DNA of 36,607 bases from IMG/VR virus record IMGVR_UViG_3300042328_000216, positions 1 to 36,607 of that record. One strand, 5' to 3'. The notes beneath the pieces were generated by a model, which was not told where the DNA came from, did no database searches, and worked only from the letters and a program-made list of their open reading frames with translations. Position numbers and translations under genes: made by a program. The stretch is from a virus. This document shows positions 7,297 to 16,105 of the stretch, one piece after another; within the stretch, counting starts at the first letter, position 1, and the number at the start of each line of letters is the position of its first letter.

Positions 7297-7709
7297 AATG
7301 TTTTCCCCTTTTGAAAATCGAGTAGTGACAGACCGCCGCTAAATTGGCAATGCGCCGATTCTTTGAACTTGCCAGCCCATCGGCCTGCCCATTCAAGTCC
7401 TACGCTTTCTGCGATATTACCGCAGGTTGCAAACAGTGCCTTATCGTTCCATTGGCATTTGCCGTTAACAATAGGGCAGAAGTCAAATGCGACTTTCCAA
7501 TTATGAAAAGACTGCCCCGCCTTGGCATTAGTTACTATGTTGCCAGGCTTTGTACGGCCTTGATTATAAAGGGCTGTTTGACTGTCTGCATCACGATACG
7601 TGGATGTTATCAGTACGTCAATACCTTTCTTATCACATTCTTCAATAAAAGCCTTGCACATTGCAGCGACTTTAGGGTGTAAATCGGTCAAACTGCGGCT
7701 ATTTACCAA
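7293..7709 (-). CDS. Endolysin, M15 family peptidase
   Basis: This 138-aa protein resembles L-alanyl-D-glutamate endopeptidases (T5-type, M15C). SRSLTDLHPKV leads to TSTYRD, QTALYNQGRT, and the zinc motif SFHNWKVAFD with His69 and Asp76; His120 (SAHCQF) is the third ligand. It cleaves the peptide stems of peptidoglycan. The start appears to be TTG at 7709, supported by GGGGA 9 nt upstream; the next Met is past the conserved N-terminus. No signal peptide is seen, so release needs the holin. It overlaps the upstream gene by 11 bp. Confidence 0.9.
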   Translation of the reverse strand: MVNSRSLTDLHPKVAAMCKAFIEECDKKGIDVLITSTYRDADSQTALYNQGRTKPGNIVTNAKAGQSFHNWKVAFDFCPIVNGKCQWNDKALFATCGNIAESVGLEWAGRWAGKFKESAHCQFSGGLSLLDFQKGKTL

Positions 7710-7959
7710 GGTATAAAGTCCCCATGATGATACCGCAAACTATGACCCACACCACGCGCTCAACCCATGCGCCTGACGCATGAGACACTTCAACCTTAGT
7801 CACGCGGCCCTCTAAGGCGCGGTGATGGTCGTCGTAGCTGTCCATGCGTTTGAACAACGTAATCATTCGTTCTTCCATGCGGGCCAATGAAACAATCGCT
7901 TCGGACACTTTGTCCAGCTTTTCTTCTATACGGTTGAGGCGCGTTGTTTGATCGTCCAT
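7699..7959 (-). CDS. Coiled-coil membrane protein, XhlA/holin-like
   Basis: This 86-aa protein has a heptad-rich N-terminal coiled coil (RLNRIEEKLDKVSEAIVSL) and one C-terminal membrane segment (VERVVWVIVCGIIMGTLYL). This is the layout of haemolysin XhlA-type proteins found with phage holins. It sits directly upstream of the endolysin. It may be a holin partner or antiholin; that is inferred from topology and context only. Confidence 0.6.
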   Translation of the reverse strand: MDDQTTRLNRIEEKLDKVSEAIVSLARMEERMITLFKRMDSYDDHHRALEGRVTKVEVSHASGAWVERVVWVIVCGIIMGTLYLGK

Positions 7960-7968
7960 ACTAAATCC

Positions 7969-9984
7969 TTATTGGGCTAATGCGTTGACGCTAGTTGAAA
8001 CCCCACGTTGTACGTTAGGGTCTTTTTGAAATGCTTGAAGTACAAAGTTACGTTGCGCTGCTGGTACAGAGGTAAGCATTTCGTTTAATGACTGACCTGA
8101 CTTCATACCGTTTAACAATGTAGCCATAACTTTTTTGTTTAATCTAGATTCTAAAACGTCTACGGTTTCATTGGCCAAAGTAACATCACGACGCAATAAA
8201 TTAATTCTAGGCGTTTTTTTAGTCTGAGATCTAATAACGTCTTCGTACATGGCAGCGCCAGCTTTAGATTGTTCAGCCATCGTTTTAGCTTGTGAAACTT
8301 TACCGGACACTGACTTAAGTGTTTGCATAGCTTCATTGCTTAGTTCTTTAGCAATATTGTAGTTGCCTTTACCAAATACCTTTTCTACGACTTCAGGTGA
8401 ATTGCCTTCAACTAAAGCTATAAATTTATCCGGTGAGTCTTTATACAACTGCAACGCTTTAGCGCCGAGTTTAGTTTGAGATATAGCTTGACGACCAGCA
8501 GTGTAGTCGGACAAATACTTACCGTAGCCTGTACCGCCAGCGTTTTCAATTGCGTCAACAAGGATAGGTTTAATTTTAGTAATGACTTCAGCCGCAGCGT
8601 TCTTTTGTGCTGTCTGATCCATGCTTGGGCGCAAGCGTTGCACCGCCGCGTTAACTGAGTTTTTACGAATACTATCTAATGCCCACGCATCAATCACACC
8701 GCCATTAGCAGTCCATTTAGCAATGTCATCGGTCACATTTTTTAATGCGCCTTCAATAATATCGTTACCCGCATAGGCAGGGTCTTTTGCTTTACCAGCA
8801 ATACTAGCAATAATTGCGTCAGACTTAAGCGGTTTAAGGCCATGTGCAGCAAGGCTGTCTGCACCAGCTTGGGCAAACCGTGCGGCTTCACCAAAGTTCA
8901 ATGATGCGTCGGCGGCTTTAGCGGCGACTTCATCTGCCGCCTTAGCTAATTGACCAGGGTAAGTATATTGTATTGGTCTGCGTACCAAGCCTTCAGCACC
9001 GCCTGCACTACTAATCCAAGTCTTAGATAGCTTTTTAGCGCGTTCGCCTGCGCCAGTCATGCGGCGTACGTCTTCAACTTTACTTGCGGCTGCTTGAGCT
9101 AGTCTATCTGCTTCACCTTGAAGTCTAGGCAACTGTTGACCCGCTATGTTTGCGGCATTAAGTTCGGTTGATAGCGTAGGTATTAGTTGAGCGTTAAGTG
9201 CATTTTTAGCTTCGGTTTGCGCTACTTTAGATCCAGTTTGAGATGTGCCTTTAGCTAACCGTTGTAATTGATTTAATGTTTGAGCCTCTTGCGCTTGATT
9301 AATAGGACGGAATACATACGGTAATTTTTCACCTGCGCGTGTAGCAAGCGTTTGTAATGGCGGCGCATCTACGCCAGCAATAGCTTGGCCAGCAGTAACA
9401 CCTTTAGGCGCTTTTGCAGTAGCGGCTTTAAGCGCTTCTAATTCAGGGCCAGCAAGCTCTTGCACAATCTTGCCTGCTTTAATTTGTGCAAGTCTACCTG
9501 ATGCCGCGTCCCATACCCAACCAGCCGCTTTAGCAGCAGGCGGTATTAACGCACGGCCACCTACTTCAAATATGGCGCCAACCAATGTATTTTTAGCCGC
9601 ATCAAGTGCTTCATTAGCTAAAGGTTGTGCAGCGCGTTGACCTAAATTGTTTTCTATTAACTTTTCTATCTCTTTAGCGCCAGCGTAGCCTAAACCTGCA
9701 CCTGCTGCTGCGCCCGCAGCCGTACCCGCTGGGCCAAAGATAGTACCAGGAACGCCGCCTAGAACACCGCCTATAGTAGATAGCCCTGCCTCTATTATAG
9801 GGTAACCGTATGTTTGCGTAGCTGTGCGTTTAGGTATTGAATCTGCCGCAGGCTCTTCTTTTATAGGCGCTGGCGTAGCTGAACTTTTCATTGCTACAAG
9901 ACCTTGCGTTGACACTTTACTCAAATCACCAGACTTAAGTGCAAGTAAATCTTCAGTTGATAATTTAGAGTAATCAAGAGCCAT
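7969..9984 (-). CDS. Internal virion / DNA ejection protein, P22 gp16-like
   Basis: This 671-aa protein starts with DYSKLSTEDLLALKSGDLSK, a short duplicated motif (DYSKLSTEDLLAL and DLSKVSTQGLVAM) common to large podophage ejection proteins. A Gly/Ala-rich hydrophobic segment follows (about residues 62-100, IGGVLGGVPGTIFGPAGTAA), typical of membrane-penetrating ejection proteins; the remainder is helical and Ala/Gln/Lys rich. No lytic transglycosylase motif is seen. In P22 gp16, gp20 and gp7 are ejected ahead of DNA. Position after two other ejection-type proteins supports the call. Confidence 0.78.
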   Translation of the reverse strand: MALDYSKLSTEDLLALKSGDLSKVSTQGLVAMKSSATPAPIKEEPAADSIPKRTATQTYGYPIIEAGLSTIGGVLGGVPGTIFGPAGTAAGAAAGAGLGYAGAKEIEKLIENNLGQRAAQPLANEALDAAKNTLVGAIFEVGGRALIPPAAKAAGWVWDAASGRLAQIKAGKIVQELAGPELEALKAATAKAPKGVTAGQAIAGVDAPPLQTLATRAGEKLPYVFRPINQAQEAQTLNQLQRLAKGTSQTGSKVAQTEAKNALNAQLIPTLSTELNAANIAGQQLPRLQGEADRLAQAAASKVEDVRRMTGAGERAKKLSKTWISSAGGAEGLVRRPIQYTYPGQLAKAADEVAAKAADASLNFGEAARFAQAGADSLAAHGLKPLKSDAIIASIAGKAKDPAYAGNDIIEGALKNVTDDIAKWTANGGVIDAWALDSIRKNSVNAAVQRLRPSMDQTAQKNAAAEVITKIKPILVDAIENAGGTGYGKYLSDYTAGRQAISQTKLGAKALQLYKDSPDKFIALVEGNSPEVVEKVFGKGNYNIAKELSNEAMQTLKSVSGKVSQAKTMAEQSKAGAAMYEDVIRSQTKKTPRINLLRRDVTLANETVDVLESRLNKKVMATLLNGMKSGQSLNEMLTSVPAAQRNFVLQAFQKDPNVQRGVSTSVNALAQ

Positions 9985-11261
9985 TATTTAACCCCTCTTT
10001 TAGCAAGTTCAGCATCAATTGCACTTGTGTCTATACCCGCGTTAACTGGAGTTACGCCTTCTTGCGCCATGTCTTGCGTAACGAATTGATTTTTACGCAA
10101 TTTCATTAAACGTAAAACTTCTTTACCTGCGTTTTTACGCACTTCAGTAGGTACTGACGCATCTGCAAGTTGCCCTGCGGCTTGTTTGTATGACATTGTA
10201 TCTTTATCTGATTGAGGGCCTTCAAAACGCGGAACCATTTTAAGGGCCAAATCAGCAATTGGTTGCAATTTACCAATTGCAATATCGCCTGGGGTGGCTG
10301 TATTAAATGCGCGAGCAGCTATATCTACGCCTTTACCAATGTAACCGCCAGTAGACTGATCAATTAATCCACCGTCTTTAGTGACGTTTTCAAGCTCAGT
10401 AATAGCCATAGAAAGATCAGAAGTAAGTCTTTTTGCTTGTTCTTTAGTTTTAGTAAACTGTGCGCTAGGTTTACCCGCGCCTTTAACCGTATTAATAATT
10501 TCACCAAATTTATTAAAGTTAGTAACGGTACCGTCTTCAGCCACTTGTTGATGTGAAACTACATCTCTACGATCACCTTGTCTAATACGCTCACGTTCAC
10601 GCGCGTTAGTCATTAATTCGCTTGGCGTGGCAGTCTTTTTAGTAGTGCCAACAACAGTAGGTAGCCCTGTTAATGGGTCTATGTTTGTGTAATTTATTGC
10701 GCCGCCAACATCAACACGTTCTGATTTAGGCAATAGTTTATCTGCTTCAAGTGCATGACCTGCCGCCCAACGACGGATAGCTTCAGGGTTATCGCCTAAC
10801 GCTGTTAGCTCTGCTATATCAGACGCTACGTCTGAGCCTGTCATACGGCCTACTTCTTGCGTAACACGGATAGCGTTAGCTAACGTAGGGTTGGCCAAAA
10901 CTTGCGTTGCGCCTGTCTTAAGAACGCCGTGTATTTTAGTAATTTGTTCTAACTCAGCATTTTTAGCTAATGTTTTTTCTTTACTTGTTTCAGCTTGAAA
11001 CTTTTCATACGCTTGTCCTATTTTAGGCGACACGCCGTAAAGCCCTTTAACAAAATCAGGTGAAGACCTATCTTGTTGGGCAAAGTAATTACGGACAGCT
11101 TCGTCTTCAGCTATTGCACGTTGTCTTTCTTGCATAGCTAATTGATTGGCTTGGCTAGACTGTTGCATATTTTGCAACTCGTATACTTTCGCCATCTGAT
11201 TAATTGGTGACTCAAACTGGACAGGCTTAACGCCTAAAGCAATACTTGGATCTATTGGCAT
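9984..11261 (-). CDS. DNA ejection protein, P22 gp20-like position
   Basis: This 425-aa, mostly helical protein is rich in Gln, Ala and Met near its N-terminus (ELQNMQQSSQANQLAMQERQ). Its stop overlaps the start of the next ejection gene (TAATG). Helical, Gln-rich proteins in this slot of P22-like operons are DNA ejection proteins. No enzymatic motif is seen. Assignment is by order and composition. Confidence 0.68.
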   Translation of the reverse strand: MPIDPSIALGVKPVQFESPINQMAKVYELQNMQQSSQANQLAMQERQRAIAEDEAVRNYFAQQDRSSPDFVKGLYGVSPKIGQAYEKFQAETSKEKTLAKNAELEQITKIHGVLKTGATQVLANPTLANAIRVTQEVGRMTGSDVASDIAELTALGDNPEAIRRWAAGHALEADKLLPKSERVDVGGAINYTNIDPLTGLPTVVGTTKKTATPSELMTNARERERIRQGDRRDVVSHQQVAEDGTVTNFNKFGEIINTVKGAGKPSAQFTKTKEQAKRLTSDLSMAITELENVTKDGGLIDQSTGGYIGKGVDIAARAFNTATPGDIAIGKLQPIADLALKMVPRFEGPQSDKDTMSYKQAAGQLADASVPTEVRKNAGKEVLRLMKLRKNQFVTQDMAQEGVTPVNAGIDTSAIDAELAKRGVK

Positions 11262-11273
11262 TTTTAATTATCC

Positions 11274-12056
11274 TTAAGCATTATTATAATAATCAAAAGA
11301 TTGCGACGCAGGCAACATATCATACGTTGCCGTATTAGTTTGCGGAAGTAATCGATTTAACATTTGATTTTGACTGTAGGTATTAGCCGCTTGACCTAAT
11401 GCGTTAGACCACGCGTTAGCGCTACCCACGTAACCTGATGCGCGGGCGTTGCCTGCACCCATGTAGGCTTCACCGGCTTGATTAGCGTAGTTCTGACCTG
11501 CGTTAGCTACTTGACCTGCGGCAGTTTGACCTGCGCCCATTAGACTTTGTAGCGGGTTTAGCTGGTTGGCACGATTGGTTTGATATCGGTTAAACGCGTT
11601 AGTGTACTCTTGTGACGCCATGTCTTGACCGTAACGTGTAGCGCCGCGTAATGCAGCACCTGACAACATACCGCCCCTAGACGCTGCCGTACGATCTAAT
11701 GCCTTAAGTCCTTCTGACATTCGGAACGCATAGCCTGGGTCTTGTTGAAAGTCCGTCATGCTAAAGTCTTTAGTGTACTTACCGCCAGCGCCAGGGGTTA
11801 ATCCCATGTAGTCTAACAGTTTGTTTTGCGCAGATAGCCCCGCTTCGCGGAATGGCGCTTGCAGTTCAACGTTCTTATCGAACATCTCTTTCTGTAGTTG
11901 CGCGGCGTAATCAGCTGAAGCGGCTTGTGTGTTAGCGGCGCTCTTAGCGGCTTTGCTTCCCATTGCGCCGCCAAGTAAGCCTACGCCTGCGGATAATATA
12001 TCTCCGCCAGTTAGACTCCCTACGGCTTTACCTATACCTTTAACTATACCGCCCAT
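11274..12056 (-). CDS. DNA ejection protein, P22 gp7-like
   Basis: This 260-aa protein opens with a glycine-rich hydrophobic region (GSLTGGDILSAGVGLLGGAM, about residues 13-32), then Ala/Gln helices, then a conserved DPGYAFRMSEGLKALDRTAA block (around residues 106-125) and an Asn/Gln/Ala-rich tail. The DPGYxFRxxEGxxAL motif is a hallmark of phage DNA transfer/injection proteins. It would be packaged in the head and ejected. The start overlaps the GNAT-like gene by 13 bp. Confidence 0.82.
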   Translation of the reverse strand: MGGIVKGIGKAVGSLTGGDILSAGVGLLGGAMGSKAAKSAANTQAASADYAAQLQKEMFDKNVELQAPFREAGLSAQNKLLDYMGLTPGAGGKYTKDFSMTDFQQDPGYAFRMSEGLKALDRTAASRGGMLSGAALRGATRYGQDMASQEYTNAFNRYQTNRANQLNPLQSLMGAGQTAAGQVANAGQNYANQAGEAYMGAGNARASGYVGSANAWSNALGQAANTYSQNQMLNRLLPQTNTATYDMLPASQSFDYYNNA

Positions 12057-12412
12057 AATTGTTTCTCCAATCTAATAAGCCCATCATTACGGCTAACTTC
12101 ATTAAACTTAAAATGTTTTGCTAACCGTAAAGATTTAGCGTTACCCTCTTGTATTTGTATTATAGCCGTTGGGTAATCCTTGGCTATTGAATCTATTACT
12201 TTTGTAATCTCATGCTTTACATTCCACTTGCCTTGTCTAGCTTGAGATACGAATAAATCAAATTCATTCTCTACTACAATAAACACACCGCCGTCAAAAT
12301 TAACAACTTTAGCCTGGTGTTCTACTGCTTTCTTTGCTTCTTCGTCATACGTTACATTATCATATTTCTTATAGTGTTCAACGATAACTTGCCATACATC
12401 ATCCGGTATCAT
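12044..12412 (-). CDS. GNAT-like protein (T7 gp13-like)
   Basis: This 122-aa protein has a VFIVVENEFDLF strand region and near its end NAKSLRLAKHFKFNEV, which matches the final helix/strand of GNAT acetyltransferases (N-x-x-S-x-R-L-A-K-x-x-x-F). The central acetyl-CoA loop Q/RxxGxG/A is not visible, so catalysis is doubtful. Similar small GNAT-fold proteins near tail and ejection genes in podophages are virion assembly factors. Either role is possible. Confidence 0.6.
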   Translation of the reverse strand: MIPDDVWQVIVEHYKKYDNVTYDEEAKKAVEHQAKVVNFDGGVFIVVENEFDLFVSQARQGKWNVKHEITKVIDSIAKDYPTAIIQIQEGNAKSLRLAKHFKFNEVSRNDGLIRLEKQLWAV

Positions 12413-12415
12413 GCG

Positions 12416-12913
12416 TTACTGTACAAACTCCACAACGTCGCCTGCATTTAAACCGCTTACAAACGTAATAGTTGTGCTATTGGTTTCAACGTAATTTAAT
12501 GTAACAATCTGTTTAGATCCATTGACCAACACATTTAATGTATTATTACCAACAGAATATGTAAACCCTACAGTGAACACAGTTTGATTTGCTGTAGCTA
12601 CTTGGTCATCTTGACTACCTGCTGAAGGTAGCCCCGTGATGTTATCCATAACCCATATTTGCACACCTGTAGATGTTTTTAGCACAAGTTTATATGCGTC
12701 GGCAGATAGCCATATTTCGCTTGGCGGCCTACCAGCGGCGTCTAATATGATGGGGTTTGAGTTAGCTGTTGAACCTGATTTAGAAGTGTAGGTTGCAAGG
12801 GGGGTAGTTGTACCAGCAGCGTAAGAATATATTAGACCGCCAGCTAAAGGCACACCATTATTATCAAAGAATTGCCAGCCTGCGCCGCCTAAAGGGGATA
12901 GGTTAAGTGCCAT
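12416..12913 (-). CDS. Tail adaptor protein with tailspike-type head-binding domain
   Basis: This 165-aa protein contains GGLIYSYAAGTTTPLATYTS (about residues 25-44), then SNPIILDAAGRPPSEIWL and YKLVLKTSTGVQIWVMDNI. This is the head-binding domain pattern seen at the N-terminus of P22-like tailspikes. Here it stands alone, followed only by a small beta-rich domain (residues about 104-165). It probably links another receptor-binding protein to the tail. Confidence 0.75.
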   Translation of the reverse strand: MALNLSPLGGAGWQFFDNNGVPLAGGLIYSYAAGTTTPLATYTSKSGSTANSNPIILDAAGRPPSEIWLSADAYKLVLKTSTGVQIWVMDNITGLPSAGSQDDQVATANQTVFTVGFTYSVGNNTLNVLVNGSKQIVTLNYVETNSTTITFVSGLNAGDVVEFVQ

Positions 12914-13172
12914 ATATAACTCCTAGTGTAACAATAGCCCCTAAAACCGTGGCTACCCAATCATAAATATCTGAGGTATGGTTAGGATGCTTGTAATCAT
13001 ACCACTCTTTTGTGCCAGCTACTATAGCTACAAGTAATAAGGCCCAGTAGCCTATGACAAAGTACGCTACAAACGCCAAAATAGCGCCTGTATTAAAGTG
13101 GGCTTGCTTATCCAACGGTACTGGAATACGAGGGCTGGACAACTTCATAAATAGTGAGAATAGTTTATTCAT
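12903..13172 (-). CDS. Small membrane protein, DUF2279/VanZ-like pattern
   Basis: This 89-aa protein has DKQAHFNTGAILAFVAYF, a further hydrophobic segment (ALLLVAIVAG), the motif TKEWYDY, and DIYDWVATVLGAIVTL. The DKxxH...KExxDY...DxxDWxAT order resembles small membrane proteins of the DUF2279 type in phages. Its start is 2 bp after the tailspike stop. Function unknown; a lysis or superinfection role would be speculation. Confidence 0.55.
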   Translation of the reverse strand: MNKLFSLFMKLSSPRIPVPLDKQAHFNTGAILAFVAYFVIGYWALLLVAIVAGTKEWYDYKHPNHTSDIYDWVATVLGAIVTLGVIYGT

Positions 13173-13174
13173 AT

Positions 13175-14659
13175 TTAAGGGGTATATGTTCCATTAAAAG
13201 AATTATTGTTTATAGATGCAGTGCCTATTACAGTTAAAGCTGGGCCTTGAAAAGTATTTCCTGAAATAATACAACTTTGAGTAGCTGCACCCGTATAACT
13301 AGCTCCAGCTTGTTCAGCAGTAATAGCTTGATTATATGCAGCTACAGTTAAGTCTGTTTTAATAAAAGTATTTCCTGTAATAGTTATGTTCGTAGCTGAT
13401 GTTGCAGTTCCATCACCAACATTAATAATAGCGTGGTCGCCAGTATTATAAAAATAATTTCCTACAACGCTTGAATTTTCTGATACTGATATAAACTGTC
13501 CAATGGCTGCCCCTGAAAAATAATTATTATTAACTAAGCCCGAAAGAATGCCAACAACTGTAGTAGAACTACCGCAGTCAAAATAATTATTGCTTACCAA
13601 TGCTGACGTACCTGCAATAGAAACCCCTTTAAACCCTATAAATCTTGTGTTAGTAACTGTGCAAAAATTTAAACTTGTAATCCCGTTTTGCCCAGTTACG
13701 GCTGCGGAAGCCCAAAAATTACAAAAATCTAAATCAAAATAACTATTTGCGTCGTTATATATAGTTTCGCCAAATAAATATTCTGATGTGATGTTTGTAA
13801 TGTGTACGTCAGTACACGATGTATTTTGTGATATGCCTCTAAAGCCCGAACTTAGCCAAAGATTTCTAAAAGTAAACCCATTGGTATTTTGACAATTTAT
13901 TAGGGTTAAGTTTGTGTTAGTTTGTATATAGTTGCCAGGGCCTATAAAGGCTATTTCTCTTACATTTGAAGGTGGGCCACCTGGTCTATAAAAAGTGATT
14001 AATTTATAATATTCGTCTGATAAAGGATTATTGGTATTAAAAAAAGCAGAATCTTCTTTTGGAGTAATAATAGTTTGATAAACGCCATCGCCAACAATGG
14101 TTTGTTCTTGCCCTTTCATAATAATTAAGCCGTTAAATGGCGCTCTAGCATTATTAAGATTAATTACATAAGATCCAGCAGGGATGTACGTTGCAGCTTT
14201 ACCTGCTCCACCTCGCCATAAACAAAGTGAAATGCCTATGTAATCCCAAGTATCTGTATTTGAAAAAGGCTTTGCTGTTGGCGGCACAAATGACCCTGTA
14301 GTACCATAAGGTGAGTACGAAAGATTAGTCTTAAATGGCGTTCCATCCCATGTATTCCATATAGCATTAGTAATATCATCGCCAGTATCCGCAGGAGTAT
14401 CTCCTGTACCATCACCTAAAGCACCGAAGTCTTTAACTGAAACAACATCCCCAAGCGTTTTAGATAATAGTCTAACTGTTTGTGTATTAGGCATTTTTAC
14501 AGCTAAGTCTGTTTGAGTGCTTAATGTATCGGCATAAGTATTAAAATTAGCTTCAGTATCAAAATCGCTAACATTAGGCATTTCGTTAAATTTATTACTA
14601 ATATCCCTATTAATAGCCCCTGTACCATTTTGTTTATGTTTTGGTATTAAAGTAGTCAT
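13175..14659 (-). CDS. Tailspike, right-handed beta-helix (pectate lyase-like)
   Basis: This 494-aa protein has an N-terminal stretch ending in VSVKDFGALGDGTGDTPADT (about residues 72-91), the classic entry to a pectate-lyase-type parallel beta-helix. After it come repeated Asn-rich turns (SNNYFDCGSS, NNNYFSGAAI, VGNYFYNTG, ITGNTF, ISGNTF), each about one helix coil. Such spikes bind and often cleave surface polysaccharide. No clear head-binding domain is present at the N-terminus, so it may attach through the adaptor encoded at 12416-12913. AAGGGG precedes the ATG. Confidence 0.82.
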   Translation of the reverse strand: MTTLIPKHKQNGTGAINRDISNKFNEMPNVSDFDTEANFNTYADTLSTQTDLAVKMPNTQTVRLLSKTLGDVVSVKDFGALGDGTGDTPADTGDDITNAIWNTWDGTPFKTNLSYSPYGTTGSFVPPTAKPFSNTDTWDYIGISLCLWRGGAGKAATYIPAGSYVINLNNARAPFNGLIIMKGQEQTIVGDGVYQTIITPKEDSAFFNTNNPLSDEYYKLITFYRPGGPPSNVREIAFIGPGNYIQTNTNLTLINCQNTNGFTFRNLWLSSGFRGISQNTSCTDVHITNITSEYLFGETIYNDANSYFDLDFCNFWASAAVTGQNGITSLNFCTVTNTRFIGFKGVSIAGTSALVSNNYFDCGSSTTVVGILSGLVNNNYFSGAAIGQFISVSENSSVVGNYFYNTGDHAIINVGDGTATSATNITITGNTFIKTDLTVAAYNQAITAEQAGASYTGAATQSCIISGNTFQGPALTVIGTASINNNSFNGTYTP

Positions 14660-14745
14660 TTTGTTACCCCTTGTAATGCTTTATTTTGTTTAGCTTGAAT
14701 ATCTATAGTTGCTAATTTTTTACTTAACACTAATGTTTTATTCAT
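14656..14745 (-). CDS. 29-aa peptide gene between fibre and tailspike
   Basis: This short frame starts in a TAATG overlap with the fibre gene stop and ends in an ATGA overlap with the tailspike start. The peptide (MNKTLVLSKKLATIDIQAKQ...) is basic and helical. It also carries the AAGGGG ribosome binding site of the tailspike gene. Exact overlaps on both sides suggest translational coupling; a function of the peptide itself is unknown. Confidence 0.5.
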   Translation of the reverse strand: MNKTLVLSKKLATIDIQAKQNKALQGVTK

Positions 14746-15707
14746 TAAGAAATTCTTGTTAATGAATATTTATACGTTTGATTTGTAACTAAACTTGTAA
14801 TTCTAAGCGTATTTGCGGAAGGACTTGATATAGTAAACCCGTTTCCATTTGATATAGTGGCTAATGTAATTCCACCAGCACTATTTACATACGCAGTACA
14901 AACGACAAAAGTTGTTGTATTGTTATTTCCATTACAAACAACAAGATATGCAGCTATACTGACTAATCCTGTAATATCTTCTGTTGCGCCATTTGGTAGT
15001 GATGCCGTTTGTCCAACAAGTGTAATAAATCTACCGCTAACACAATTTTTTGTATTTGCTAATGTGCCTGACGCATTAGTAGTTCCTGCCAAAACATTAT
15101 CTGTTGTATTTATTAACCCAAAAGATTGTGTTCCTGTAAATGTCTGCGCTGCGTCTGTTCTAGCAATCGTGGCTGACGTTGTAGGGAACGTCATTGTAGT
15201 ACTATCAGTACCTGTTAATGCAATAGAGTTATTAACTGAAAGCGTTTTTCCATCTGTACCATTTAAAGTTAATGTTCTGTTAGCTGTTAGCGTCTTACCA
15301 TCTGCTATTGTTAACGTGCTTGATGTTGCAGGTGCAGTAATAGCCATTTTGTTAATGCTAGTGGCTGTAGCTACGCCAATCGTCGGAGTTACAAGTGTAG
15401 GAGATGTACTAAACACTAAATTAGTTGAGGTTGTGCCAGTAGCGCCTGTAGCCGTATAACCTGTAATGTTATTAAACGCAGTAATGCTTGCTGAGGTAAC
15501 CCCTGTGCCGCCTGCTGAAACAGGCACGATTTTCCATCCAATAACTTGTACAGCATTAGAGCTATCTTTATAAAACAGTTTGCCATCAAAAATATTAATG
15601 GCTAATTCAGAGCCGCCAGTGCTATTCAATAAGTCAGCAGCCGCAGGTGTATTACCTGTGGATGAGCTAGAATAAATCTGAATTGGTGTAAAGCCTGTTT
15701 GAGCCAT
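14745..15707 (-). CDS. Tail fibre-like protein
   Basis: This 320-aa Ser/Thr/Gly/Ala-rich protein begins with MAQTGFTPIQIYSSSSTGNT and continues SELAINIFDGKLFYKDSS, a conserved N-terminal segment of many phage fibres, then a VSAGGTGVTSAS motif (around residues 82-93). The middle has repeating T-L-T-x-x-G-K-T units (residues about 133-165). The start overlaps the previous stop (TAATG). It is likely a trimeric fibre or receptor-binding component. Confidence 0.7.
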   Translation of the reverse strand: MAQTGFTPIQIYSSSSTGNTPAAADLLNSTGGSELAINIFDGKLFYKDSSNAVQVIGWKIVPVSAGGTGVTSASITAFNNITGYTATGATGTTSTNLVFSTSPTLVTPTIGVATATSINKMAITAPATSSTLTIADGKTLTANRTLTLNGTDGKTLSVNNSIALTGTDSTTMTFPTTSATIARTDAAQTFTGTQSFGLINTTDNVLAGTTNASGTLANTKNCVSGRFITLVGQTASLPNGATEDITGLVSIAAYLVVCNGNNNTTTFVVCTAYVNSAGGITLATISNGNGFTISSPSANTLRITSLVTNQTYKYSLTRIS

Positions 15708-16105
15708 TAAAACACTCCCCCTGAAATACCTACATACCTAGATGCAGTTGCTGTCGTAAATGTGCCTGTTGCTGGCGTTGTTGCCCCGATTGTCGTACTA
15801 TTAATCGTGCTACTCGTAATTGCGCCGTTTGTATACCCAATGCCATTAAGTATACCCGAAATAACTTGACTTGCGTTAATTGCAATGGTTACATTTTGTA
15901 TACCTGTTATACCGCCAAACTCATCTACGGTTATTTGAGGCACTACAGATGCAGAGCCGTACGTGCCTGCCGTAACAGACCCTGTGCTTGAATACGCTAT
16001 GGTAAACAGGTTATTAAAAAACCTAAACCATTCATTCGACACAATGCCTGTCTGTGGATCGACAAGCGTAACCCTAGGTGCCGGAATACGGGTATAGTTA
16101 AGCAT
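15707..16105 (-). CDS. Short tail protein sharing fibre motifs
   Basis: This 132-aa protein starts MLNYTRIPAPRVTLVDPQTG and has NEWFRFFNNLF, a conserved opening of podophage tail proteins next to gp10. Its C-terminal part STTIGATTPATGTFTTATA and final GISGGVF resemble segments of the 531-aa fibre at 22229-23824. It overlaps the gp10-like gene by 8 bp. In gene order it takes the place of the P22 tail needle, but no coiled coil is visible. Confidence 0.6.
   Translation of the reverse strand: MLNYTRIPAPRVTLVDPQTGIVSNEWFRFFNNLFTIAYSSTGSVTAGTYGSASVVPQITVDEFGGITGIQNVTIAINASQVISGILNGIGYTNGAITSSTINSTTIGATTPATGTFTTATASRYVGISGGVF

Noticed and set aside
14857-15459. 200-aa plus-strand frame
   Set aside because: It is antisense to the repetitive fibre gene; its valine-rich composition mirrors the Thr/Ala/Asn-rich real protein and no binding site is present.
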